NCBI RefSeq assembly: GCF_010550675.1
Contig: NZ_JAAGOA010000002.1
Location: 124,001 to 188,000, forward strand
Reading direction: 5' to 3'
DNA length: 64,000 bases
DNA from: Phytoactinopolyspora halotolerans
GTDB taxonomy: Bacteria > Actinomycetota > Actinomycetes > Jiangellales > Jiangellaceae
The notes under the pieces were generated by a model that did not search any database, was not told the DNA's origin, and saw nothing but the letters and a program-made list of their open reading frames with translations. A program made the translations under genes and the position numbers. This document shows, piece after piece, positions 26,753-34,229 of this stretch (the stretch's first letter is position 1; each line of letters starts with the position of its first letter).

Positions 26753-27574
26753 TCAACCTGCCAGGAAACCGGAACCGGCGACGATGGGCACGATGCCGAC
26801 GAGGACGAACGCGGGCAGGAAACACAGACCCAGTGGTGCGGCGGCCCGAGCGCCTAACGCCCGGCTCCGCGACTCGGCGGCCCATCGTGCGCTGTGCCTG
26901 GCGTCCTGCGCGCTGCGCTCCAGGGCCGGTACCGGTGACGTGCCCCGAGAGGCCGCCGCTCCCAACGCCCGGCCCAGTGGCGCGAGTACCGGATGTTCGG
27001 TGAACACGGCCCAACCGTGCGTGGCATCTGATGCGACGCGTGCGGAGGCGGCGGCCGTGACGAAGATGCTGCCGATGGGGCCGCCGAGCGCGCGGCCGAC
27101 GTGTTCGACGGCCCGATCGGGCGGGCATCCCGCGGCCACGACGGCGGCCAGCAGGTCTGCGGCGAGGGGCAGCTGCGCCTGCACATGTTCGCGTACGCGG
27201 CGATGATGTGCAGGCTCCAGCCGGCCGAGAGCGCGCCACGTACCCCATCCCGCGCCGGGACCGAGTAGTAGGCCGACCATGCCCCCGGCCGTCAGCGCAC
27301 AGGCGAGCGCGACGAGCAGTGCCGCGGCCAGACGACCACGTGGCGAACCCAGCGCGGCGCCGTGACCGGCAATCGGGTCGGAGGCGGTATCCGCTCCGCG
27401 GCCGGTGTCACGCCGCGGACCCGAGTCCAGACCGGTCCCGGCGCCGGGGCGTGTCATCCGCGTCATCCGGGCCAGACGGGTCTTGGCCGGCCCGCGGCCG
27501 GTGAAGACCGCTGCCGTTACCGCGGCCGCGGCTACGGCGAGGACCTCAGCGCCGGTCGCGGTTATCGGGACCAT
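26753..27574 (-). CDS. tadC: TadC-like type II/IV secretion membrane protein
   Basis: 273-aa inner-membrane platform protein of the Tad pilus. Visible: N-terminal helix (EVLAVAAAAVTAAVF), Arg/Gly-rich linker, the T2SSF domain (HVQAQLPLAADLLAAVVAAG, CPPDRAVEHVGRALGG) and a C-terminal helix (LCFLPAFVLVGIVPIVAG). ATG 27574 overlaps the tadB-like gene by 13 bp. The longer frame from 27655 would only add antisense-like residues. Confidence 0.87.
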   Translation of the reverse strand: MVPITATGAEVLAVAAAAVTAAVFTGRGPAKTRLARMTRMTRPGAGTGLDSGPRRDTGRGADTASDPIAGHGAALGSPRGRLAAALLVALACALTAGGMVGLLLGPGAGWGTWRALGRLEPAHHRRVREHVQAQLPLAADLLAAVVAAGCPPDRAVEHVGRALGGPIGSIFVTAAASARVASDATHGWAVFTEHPVLAPLGRALGAAASRGTSPVPALERSAQDARHSARWAAESRSRALGARAAAPLGLCFLPAFVLVGIVPIVAGSGFLAG

Positions 27575-28401
27575 GGTGTTCGAAGGGCGAGCCGCGACGT
27601 CCTTTCCACCCACCACAGGCCCACGGCCACGAAGCTCGCGGCACCGAGCAGGCATGCCATGCCGGTCGAGGTGCGGAGCAAGAAGTTCACCGGAGCGGCG
27701 TCGCCGGAAGAGAACAGCAACAAGGTACCGAGCGGCAGCAAGGCCAGCAGTCGTGCCGTCGAACGCACTGCGGCTAGCTGTGCCTCCGCCTCGTGACGCA
27801 CCGCGGCCTCCGCTCGCAACGCATCAGTGACGGCGGTGAGCGTCGTGGCGAGGCTGGCGCCCGTCCGCGCGGAGACCTCCCATGCCGCCGCCACGGCCGT
27901 CAGAGGCGCCGCGCCTGGTTGTGCCGCGGTGGCACGTAGCGCCGTGGCTGGGTCTCCGCCGACGGCGAGGCGTCCGGCGGCCGGACCGAAAAGCTCCGGC
28001 CAGTCCAGTGCGGCGGCAGCCAGCGCCCGTTCGGCAGGAAGTCCGGCGCGTAGATCGGTAGCGAGGGTCAGGCATCCCTCGGCCACGGCCGACTCCCGGG
28101 ACCGTCGCTGTTCGCCCACGCGGCTGCGAGCCCGATACCCGGCGATCAGTGGTACGACCAGGGCACCCACGACGGCGCCGCCGGGTGGAGCCAGCACGGC
28201 CCCAGCTACACAGCCGAGGATCGCCCCGGCGATGCTCTGGACGAGTACCGAGTAGGGCCGGCTGCGCCCGACGGCCGGGAATCGGGTTGGGCGCTGAGCG
28301 ACGCGTGGCGACCTACCCAACCGCGCAACGAGTGGGTTCGGCCGGCCGCCGACCGACAGGGCTGCTGCGGCCGCTGCCAGGGCCATGGCGAGCGCCGTCA
28401 T
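27562..28401 (-). CDS. tadB: TadB-like type II/IV secretion membrane protein
   Basis: 279-aa platform protein with N-terminal and mid-protein helices (YSVLVQSIAGAILGCVAGAV, VVGALVVPLIAGYRARSR), the T2SSF core (CLTLATDLRAGLPAERALAA, VSARTGASLATTLTAV) and a C-terminal helix pair. ATG 28401 overlaps the tadA stop (ATGA). Works with TadC and the TadA ATPase to assemble the pilus. Confidence 0.88.
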   Translation of the reverse strand: MTALAMALAAAAAALSVGGRPNPLVARLGRSPRVAQRPTRFPAVGRSRPYSVLVQSIAGAILGCVAGAVLAPPGGAVVGALVVPLIAGYRARSRVGEQRRSRESAVAEGCLTLATDLRAGLPAERALAAAALDWPELFGPAAGRLAVGGDPATALRATAAQPGAAPLTAVAAAWEVSARTGASLATTLTAVTDALRAEAAVRHEAEAQLAAVRSTARLLALLPLGTLLLFSSGDAAPVNFLLRTSTGMACLLGAASFVAVGLWWVERTSRLALRTPWSR

Positions 28402-29588
28402 GCGGGACTCCAACCCCGCTGCTCGAGCCGATCGGCCAGGATGGGCAGCCCGGGTCCGTGATATAGCCGTCCATCACGGACCGCGAACGCGCGAGCGGTG
28501 TCGATCCACCCGGCGCTCGACCGGCGCACCATGTCGACGGCGGAGAGGCGCCGGCGACCGGAACCCTCGCGGACCAGATGGATGATGAGGTCCAGCGCCG
28601 CCGCGGCCTGCGCATGTACGGCATCACGTGCCATGCCGGCCGCGACGCCTAGTGCCTCGAGTCGGGCGGGCACGTCATCGGCCGAGTTGGCATGGAGCGT
28701 TCCGCATCCGCCGTCGTGTCCGGTGTTGAGTGCGGCGAGGAGGTCCACCACTTCCGCGCCGCGGACCTCACCGACGACGACGCGATCCGGCCGCATCCGC
28801 AACGCTTGGCGCACCAACTCGTCGAGGCCGACCCGGCCGGCTCCTTCCACATTCGGCGCACGGCTCTCCAGCCGGACGACGTGCGGGTGTGCGGGCCTGA
28901 GCTCACCGGAGTCCTCGATCAAGACGATGCGTTCCCGCGGATCGGCCTGTCCGAGCAACGCGCCGAGCACGGTCGTCTTCCCGGAGCCGGCGCCACCGCT
29001 GACCAGGAACGCCAGTCTCGCCCGCACGAGTGCGGTCAGCCATGGCGCGGCCTCCTCCGGGACGCTTGCGCATTCCACGAGCTCGGCCAGGCCGAACCGG
29101 CGGCCGGCGGCCACCCGGAAGGAGATCAGCGGGCCGTCCGGGGCGATCGGCGGGAGCACCGCGTGCATGCGGGTGCCGTCCGGCATCCGCACGTCTGCGT
29201 ACGGCATGGCGTCGTCCAGGCGTCGCCCGGCCGCGGCGGCCAGTCGCTGCGCAAGCCGGCGCACCGCATGCTCGTCCCGGAATCGGACGGCCGTCTGCTC
29301 CAGCCCGGTGCCTCTGTCCACCCAGACATGTCCGGGCCCGTTGACCAGTACATCAGTGACACCGGGCTCGCGCAGGAGCGGGTCCAGCGGTCCGGTGCCG
29401 GAGATCTCCGCGCGCAGCACGTCGGTGATGTCGAGTACGGCGGCGTCCCCGAGCGTGGCGCCGGCACCCCGCAGCGCAGCCGCGACCCGCGCTGGGGTCA
29501 CGTCCTGTGCGGCGGACGCGAGCGTGTTCCGGACGCGCTCCAGCAGCTCCTCGTCTATCGGACTTCGCGTGAGTACCGAGCCCGTCAT
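28398..29588 (-). CDS. tadA: TadA-family secretion/pilus ATPase
   Basis: Hexameric motor ATPase for Tad pilus assembly, 396 aa. Walker A GGAGSGKTT, Asp box ERIVLIEDSGELRPAHPH, Walker B-like RPDRVVVGEVRGAEVVDLL and His box THE-equivalent GHDGGCGTLHANSADD. The N-terminal domain has VTDVLVNGPGHVWVDRG. ATG 29588 forms an ATGA overlap with ssd; the frame upstream is only a shadow. Equivalent to M. tuberculosis Rv3659c. Confidence 0.94.
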   Translation of the reverse strand: MTGSVLTRSPIDEELLERVRNTLASAAQDVTPARVAAALRGAGATLGDAAVLDITDVLRAEISGTGPLDPLLREPGVTDVLVNGPGHVWVDRGTGLEQTAVRFRDEHAVRRLAQRLAAAAGRRLDDAMPYADVRMPDGTRMHAVLPPIAPDGPLISFRVAAGRRFGLAELVECASVPEEAAPWLTALVRARLAFLVSGGAGSGKTTVLGALLGQADPRERIVLIEDSGELRPAHPHVVRLESRAPNVEGAGRVGLDELVRQALRMRPDRVVVGEVRGAEVVDLLAALNTGHDGGCGTLHANSADDVPARLEALGVAAGMARDAVHAQAAAALDLIIHLVREGSGRRRLSAVDMVRRSSAGWIDTARAFAVRDGRLYHGPGLPILADRLEQRGWSPA

Positions 29589-30712
29589 GGCGCGCTCAAC
29601 TGGTGCTCGAACAGCAGGTCGTCCAGCAGCCGGCCGGACGTACTCGCCAGCGGACCTCGGTCGTGCAGCCCGGGAGGGTCTCCGCGGTCGAGGTGGTCGG
29701 TGAGGCGGCGCTCCGCCGCCATGTGTGCCGCCAGCGGCAGCTCGAGCGCCGCGGCGACTTCCGGGCCCCCGATCCTCGCGCGCGCTGGGCCTCGGCATAC
29801 CACTCGGACGTCTCTGACGAGCGGGATGAGTGCTGCGGCGACCCGGGATGCGGCAGCCACGGCTCGGAGTTCCGCGGGCACGACCAGCAGAACCGTGGCA
29901 CAGACGGCCGCGGCCTGTTCCGCCGCCGGGTCAAGCTTGCGTGGCAGGTCGAGGACCACCAGATCGCATGCGCGCTGAGCGGCGCCCAGGACGGCCTGTG
30001 CAGATTCGGGCGTGACGGCCAGCAGATCGCCCCGATCCCAGGACAGCACGGTCAGGCCGTGTTTGCCGGGGAGTTCTCCGCGTAGCGCCCGTGCGCTCAG
30101 CCGCCCACGGCTGCCGGCCAGGTCCGGCCAGCGCAAGCCGACGGCTTCCTCCGCGCCGAGGGCAAGATCGAGCCCTCCGCCGAGTGGATCGAAGTCGACG
30201 AGCATCGTGCTGAGACTGCGCCGACATGCGGTGAGGGCGAGCGCCGTCGCCAGTACGGACGAGCCCGCGCCGCCTCGTCCGCCGATGACGCCGACCACCA
30301 GAGCGCTGCTTCCGTCCCCTTCGGTGGCGTCGGCGATGCGATCGGCAAGCCATGATTCGTCCTCCGGCAGGACGGCGACCCGCTCCGCTCCCAGGTCGAC
30401 GGCGTGCCGCCAGACAGCCGGATCGTCGCGCGACCGTGTCACCAAGTGAACGTCACGGCGCCGAGGTGGGGCGAGATGCGCTAGCCCAGCGGCCTGATCC
30501 TCGCCGACGATGACCATCGGAACCGGAGCCCAAGCCGCCCGTGCCGAATCGGCATCGGAGGCGACGTCGATGTCCGCGCCTGCGGCGGCGGCGATGCGGA
30601 GCAGATCATCGAGCAGCGCGTCGTCAGCGGTCACGATCAGCGGCCGCGGCGGCGGAGGGGAGAACGGGGACGCATCGGTGGTGTGCGAACGGGTTGTCGG
30701 CGAGCGCAACAC
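29585..30712 (-). CDS. ssd: Ssd/CpaE-like septum-site-determining protein
   Basis: 375-aa MinD/ParA-fold protein leading the Tad operon. Residues about 20-130 are a receiver-like domain, followed by a deviant P-loop, GGRGGAGSS, where a canonical protein has KGGxGKT: the signature Lys residues are missing. MLVDFDPLGGGLDLALG is the Walker A' region. In M. tuberculosis the counterpart Rv3660c (Ssd) affects septum formation. GTG 30712 has GGAGG 5 nt upstream. The 16-bp element shared with the second tad promoter lies 84 bp upstream. Confidence 0.9.
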   Translation of the reverse strand: MLRSPTTRSHTTDASPFSPPPPRPLIVTADDALLDDLLRIAAAAGADIDVASDADSARAAWAPVPMVIVGEDQAAGLAHLAPPRRRDVHLVTRSRDDPAVWRHAVDLGAERVAVLPEDESWLADRIADATEGDGSSALVVGVIGGRGGAGSSVLATALALTACRRSLSTMLVDFDPLGGGLDLALGAEEAVGLRWPDLAGSRGRLSARALRGELPGKHGLTVLSWDRGDLLAVTPESAQAVLGAAQRACDLVVLDLPRKLDPAAEQAAAVCATVLLVVPAELRAVAAASRVAAALIPLVRDVRVVCRGPARARIGGPEVAAALELPLAAHMAAERRLTDHLDRGDPPGLHDRGPLASTSGRLLDDLLFEHQLSAP

Positions 30713-31160
30713 GATTACCTCCGGAAGGAACGTGAACGGAAGACGTCCGTTCCCACGATGGCGGCTGCACGGCTACGTTCGCATCCGGCTGAGTGAGTTT
30801 GTGGATAACTAAGCACATTCGGCTGGTGTTGCTGTGCTGCCTGTGGATGAGCGCCGTCGGAGTGCCCGGAGGCCCGGCCAGTGGTGGAGAGTAAATGCAG
30901 GCGAGAGAGGGCGCGGTCCCCGCCGGGTGGGAGGACGGGGACCGCGCGGACTCGGTCAGGGGGGTGGACCGAGTCATGGCGGCGAGGGGGTGCCGCCGGC
31001 CCCATCCTGCCCCATATGGCATCGGTCGAAACACAGGACCGCCCAGATTCTTGATGTTTCGCAAAATCGGTTCGAACCCTGGGGGCGATCCGGGGATCGT
31101 GAATCCTCGGATGACCTCATATTCTCGGGTAGGGACGACCCAGCCGATCGGCCAACAGAG
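30713..31160. other. 448-bp intergenic region between ssd and the HAD-IB gene
   Basis: Divergent promoter region. It holds the 16-bp tad element at 30796-30811 and a GC-rich stretch with a short hairpin (GGCGGC 30978-30983 with GCCGCC 30992-30997). GGTTCGAACC near 31070 resembles a tRNA T-loop, but no tRNA cloverleaf can be drawn around it. No gene seen. Confidence 0.6.
30796..30811 (-). promoter_or_regulatory. Shared tad promoter element with DnaA box, copy 2
   Basis: GTTTGTGGATAACTAA, identical over 16 bp to 26669-26684 and in the same orientation toward its gene. It contains the perfect DnaA box complement TGTGGATAA (30799-30807) and lies 84 bp upstream of the ssd GTG start. Confidence 0.6.
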
Positions 31161-31991
31161 ATGACGCATATGAATGACACCGGTACTGACCAACCAGCTC
31201 GGCGCACCGCCGCGTTCTTCGACCTGGACAAGACGGTGATCGCCAAGTCGAGCACGCTGGCGTTCTCGCGCAGTTTCTACCAGGGCGGCCTGATCAACCG
31301 CCGCGCGGTGCTGCGCAGCGCGTACGCCCAGTTCGTCTACCTGGTCGGGGGTGCCGACCACGACCAGATGGAGCGGATGCGAGAGTACCTCTCCGGCCTG
31401 GTCACCGGATGGGAAGTCCAGTCGGTCAAGGACATCGTTGCGGAAGCACTGCACACCATCGTCGATCCGATCGTTTACGACGAGGCCATCACGCTGATCG
31501 AGGAGCATCACCTGGCCGGCCGGGACGTCGTCGTCGTGTCCTCGAGTGGCGCGGAGGTCGTCGAGCCGATCGGTGAGATGCTCGGCGCGGACAAGATCAT
31601 CGCGACCCGGATGGTGGTCGACGACGGCAAGTACAACGGCGAGATCGAGTTCTACGCGTACGGAGACAACAAAGCCGAGGCGATCAGGAAGCTCGCCGCC
31701 GACGAAGGGTACGACCTGACGCGCAGCTACGCCTACTCCGACTCGGCGACGGACCTGCCGATGCTCGAGGTGGTGGGGCACCCTTACGCGGTGAACCCGG
31801 ACCGGACGTTGCGCAAGACAGCAGCGGATCGCGGTTGGCCGGTCCTGGTCTTCTCGAAGCCCGTCGCGCTGAGGCAGCGTGCGTCGTCGTTGCGGGAAGC
31901 CCCCAAGCCGGCCATCGCCGCTGCCGCGCTCGGGGCCGGCGCCGCCGCGGCGGGCCTCGCCTGGTACGCCGTGCGCCGGCGCGGCCGCTAA
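31161..31991 (+). CDS. HAD-IB family hydrolase (SerB/CicA-like phosphatase)
   Basis: 276-aa HAD-superfamily phosphatase, subfamily IB. Motif I FFDLDKTVI (Asp21 and Asp23), motif II VVVVSSSGAEVVEP, motif III Lys in GDNKAEAIRKLA, motif IV AYSDSATDLPMLE. A C-terminal hydrophobic helix (AAAALGAGAAAAGLAWYAV) plus RRRGR suggests membrane anchoring. Substrate unknown, possibly a phosphoserine-like or phospholipid-derived phosphate. ATG 31161 used; ATG 31170 is also in frame. Position next to ssd matches Rv3661 in M. tuberculosis. Confidence 0.92.
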   Translation: MTHMNDTGTDQPARRTAAFFDLDKTVIAKSSTLAFSRSFYQGGLINRRAVLRSAYAQFVYLVGGADHDQMERMREYLSGLVTGWEVQSVKDIVAEALHTIVDPIVYDEAITLIEEHHLAGRDVVVVSSSGAEVVEPIGEMLGADKIIATRMVVDDGKYNGEIEFYAYGDNKAEAIRKLAADEGYDLTRSYAYSDSATDLPMLEVVGHPYAVNPDRTLRKTAADRGWPVLVFSKPVALRQRASSLREAPKPAIAAAALGAGAAAAGLAWYAVRRRGR

Positions 31992-32001
31992 CGCACGGAC
32001 G

Positions 32002-32036
32002 GCCGCCTCTGGTGCCTGCGAGGGCGCACCGGCGGC
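32002..32036 (+). terminator. Hairpin after the HAD-IB gene
   Basis: GCCGCC (32002-32007) and GGTGC (32011-32015) pair with GCACC (32026-32030) and GGCGGC (32031-32036), an 11-bp stem with a three-base bulge, starting 10 bp after the stop. Confidence 0.5.
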
Positions 32037-32119
32037 GTGCCCTGTCGATACCGAAGCCGACGAGAGCGGCGTGCACGGGTGGCGGCCTTGAACATCCGCG
32101 GATGGCTGACCCTTGCCCT

Positions 32120-32162
32120 GCGAACGGTCGCGATATATCGTAAACCTATCGCGACCGTTCGC
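32120..32162. promoter_or_regulatory. PadR operator: 16-bp perfect inverted repeat
   Basis: GCGAACGGTCGCGATA (32120-32135) is exactly mirrored by 32147-32162 with an 11-bp spacer; the inner CGATATATCG (32131-32140) is itself palindromic. It ends 19 bp before the ATG of the PadR gene, over the likely promoter and leader, and is probably an autoregulatory site. Confidence 0.7.
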
Positions 32163-32181
32163 GGTTGTTGAGGGAGGCGAC

Positions 32182-32847
32182 ATGACGGGTACAGGACATT
32201 CGACACAGATGCCGTGGGCCGGCGCCAAGTTCGGGAAGTGCGGTCCGGCAGAGGGATGGTTTGCTGCGATGGCAAGCAAGCGGCACGCAGGATTCGGCAA
32301 CTTCGGCCCGTGGGCGATGTTCGGGCACGGTGGGCCCTGGGGTGGGCCGTGGCGCGGTGGGCCTCCCGGCCCGCGACGCGCACCGAAGGCCCGACGCGGG
32401 GACATCAGAGCCGCCATCCTCAGCGTGCTCGCCGAGCAGCCCATGAACGGCTACCAGATCATCCAGGAGATCGCCGAGCGTAGCCGTGGCGCGTGGAAAC
32501 CCAGCCCGGGTTCGATCTACCCGACCCTTCAACAGCTCGAGGATGAGGGCCTCGTGCGTGCGTCCGAACAGGGTGGACGCCGTGCCTTCGAACTCACGGA
32601 TGAGGGACGCTCCTACGTCGACGCTCACGCAGAGGAGATCGCCGCGCCGTGGGAGGCCTTCGCCGGCGCCGACGAGGACGACGACAAGGGCCTCGAACCG
32701 ATGATCGCTCAGGCGGCGGCCGCGCTTTGGCAGATCATCGCGACCGGTAGCCCGGATCAACAGGCCAGGGCTCGCGAGGTGCTGATCGAGATGCGGCGCA
32801 GGCTCTACGGCATCTTGGCCGACGGCGATGATCTCGACGAGGAGTGA
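32182..32847 (+). CDS. PadR-family transcriptional regulator
   Basis: 221-aa regulator. Residues 1-70 are Gly/Trp/Pro-rich (FGPWAMFGHGGPWGGPW), typical for the long PadR subgroup. The winged helix begins at RRGDIRAAILSVLAEQPMNG with YQIIQEIAERSRGAWKPSPG and the wing GSIYPTLQQLEDEGLV. C-terminal dimer helix follows. ATG 32182 has GGGAGGCG upstream. It lies 15 bp before the DUF1707 membrane gene, a recurrent PadR/DUF1707 pairing, so it probably represses both through the palindrome at 32120-32162. Confidence 0.93.
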   Translation: MTGTGHSTQMPWAGAKFGKCGPAEGWFAAMASKRHAGFGNFGPWAMFGHGGPWGGPWRGGPPGPRRAPKARRGDIRAAILSVLAEQPMNGYQIIQEIAERSRGAWKPSPGSIYPTLQQLEDEGLVRASEQGGRRAFELTDEGRSYVDAHAEEIAAPWEAFAGADEDDDKGLEPMIAQAAAALWQIIATGSPDQQARAREVLIEMRRRLYGILADGDDLDEE

Positions 32848-32862
32848 ACGGAGGTGAGCGCC

Positions 32863-33312
32863 ATGACCACCTCGGGACCGCTGCGCATCGGTGACGCGGA
32901 ACGTGACTCGGCCGCGGCGGCGCTGAGCGAGCACTACGCGTCGGGTCGGTTGACCAAGGCGGAGTACGACGAGCGTCTAGAGGCGGTGTGGGCTGCCAAG
33001 TATGAAGCGGATGTCGGGGAGGTCTTCTCCGATCTACCTGGTCCGCATGGCGCGGTCGAGGTGCGTCAAGACCCCGAACGCGTGGCTACGCCGGGCGGTT
33101 CGGACTCGTTCCGGCGGCGGTTCATGCAGGGCGCGCCCATGTTCCTCGCGGCGCCATTGATGCTCGTGTTGTTCGGCGCGGTGTTGTTCGCGGTGCTGCG
33201 AGGAGCACCGTGGCTCTTGTTCGTCGCGCTGTGGTTCTTCATGTGCGGCGGATTCGGCCATACCCGTCGGCACCGGCACCACCGCCATCGGCACCAGCAC
33301 CGCCACGCGTGA
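32863..33312 (+). CDS. DUF1707 (SHOCT-like) membrane protein
   Basis: 149-aa protein. The N-terminal DUF1707 domain (LRIGDAERDSAAAALSEHYA then GRLTKAEYDERLEAVWAAKY) is followed by two hydrophobic segments (PMFLAAPLMLVLFGAVLFAV and WLLFVALWFFM) and a His/Arg-rich tail. ATG 32863 has GGAGG 8 nt upstream; the in-frame GTG at 32854 overlaps that site and is excluded. Function unknown; cotranscribed with PadR. Confidence 0.9.
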   Translation: MTTSGPLRIGDAERDSAAAALSEHYASGRLTKAEYDERLEAVWAAKYEADVGEVFSDLPGPHGAVEVRQDPERVATPGGSDSFRRRFMQGAPMFLAAPLMLVLFGAVLFAVLRGAPWLLFVALWFFMCGGFGHTRRHRHHRHRHQHRHA

Positions 33313-33341
33313 TCGGGGCCGGAGCGTCTAGGCTCCATTGG

Positions 33342-34082
33342 ATGGACGATCCGCTGGCGGATGTCGCCGCGCTCAACGGCGTCGGTGCGGCGGCTGCCTA
33401 TGCCCGAGACTCGATCGATGCGCTCCTGCGGCAGCCGGCCATGCGCACCGCTGCGGCGTCGATTGCCGCGGAGTCTGCTGTGCGTGGAGCTCGGGCGTCG
33501 GCGACGATGGCCGGCGGTGACGCGGACGACGTGAATGACCCTTCCGTCCAAGGTGCACTTCGAGCGGTGGCCGAGGTTCCGGAGCTGGCCAGGCTCTGGG
33601 AACGCTCACCGCGCCAGGTGCTTGCCCGGTTACATGTGCTGGCGGCTCGTGACTTGGTCGATGATGCGGAGGCGCTGGGCCGCCCGCGTGCGGGTGCGGA
33701 CAGTTCCCGTCTTGACCAGATACTCCGGGTGGCTACCGCGCCGACCGGCGCGCCGGGTGTCGTTGTGGCCGCCGTCGTTCACGCCGAGCTGCTCTCGATC
33801 CGGCCGTTCGGGACAGGTGATGGCCTGGTGGCTCGGGCCGCCGAACGGATCGTCCTGGTCGCCCGCGGTGTGGACACAAAGGCGGTCAGCATTCCTGAGG
33901 CAGGTCACCTCGCGCTCGTCCGCGCCTACGAGCCACTGCTGAACGCGTACGCCGACGGCGGCCCAGAGGGCGTGGGCGCGTGGGTGCGACACTGCGCCGA
34001 AGCCTATGCCCACGGAGCGGCCGAGGCGATGAGCGAGCGGAGTGGTCTCGTGAGGGACGAGCGAGGGCCGCGGAGTGAGTGA
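33342..34082 (+). CDS. Degenerate Fic-family protein
   Basis: 246-aa helical protein. HAELLSIRPFGTGDGLVARA (residues 147-166) occupies the Fic active-site loop, but the catalytic His is Arg154, GNGR is GDGL, and the AMP-transfer chemistry should be lost. The upstream helix GARASATMAGGD resembles the Fic inhibitory-helix region. Similar degenerate proteins recur in actinobacteria near HAD-IB and acs, so this is a family trait rather than decay. The last 22 codons (SERSGLVRDERGPRSE end) are encoded by the first copy of a 93-bp tandem repeat. Confidence 0.72.
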   Translation: MDDPLADVAALNGVGAAAAYARDSIDALLRQPAMRTAAASIAAESAVRGARASATMAGGDADDVNDPSVQGALRAVAEVPELARLWERSPRQVLARLHVLAARDLVDDAEALGRPRAGADSSRLDQILRVATAPTGAPGVVVAAVVHAELLSIRPFGTGDGLVARAAERIVLVARGVDTKAVSIPEAGHLALVRAYEPLLNAYADGGPEGVGAWVRHCAEAYAHGAAEAMSERSGLVRDERGPRSE

Positions 34083-34220
34083 TGAGCCGAGCGTGACCGG
34101 TGGGGTGGAGCGGCCGAGGCGATGAGCGAGCGGAGTGGTCTCGTGAGGGACGAGCGAGGGCCGCGGAGTGAGTGATGAGCCGAGCGTGACCGGTGGGGTG
34201 GAGCGGCCGAGGCGATGAGC
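34015..34220. repeat. 93-bp tandem repeat (two full copies plus 20 bp)
   Basis: Units at 34015-34107 and 34108-34200 are identical by eye, and a third partial unit covers 34201-34220. The unit length is a multiple of three. The first copy supplies the C-terminus and stop of the Fic-like gene; the rest fills the gap before the convergent aldo/keto reductase. The unit is rich in GAGCGAG/GCGGAGTG motifs. Confidence 0.93.
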
Positions 34221-34229
34221 CGGCTCGGA

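Noticed and set aside
31060-31090. GGTTCGAACC, like a tRNA T-loop
   Set aside because: The flanking bases do not form T, anticodon, D or acceptor stems.
30624-32444. 606-codon open frame on the minus strand
   Set aside because: Antisense of the HAD-IB gene and intergenic DNA; no motifs and a low-complexity composition.
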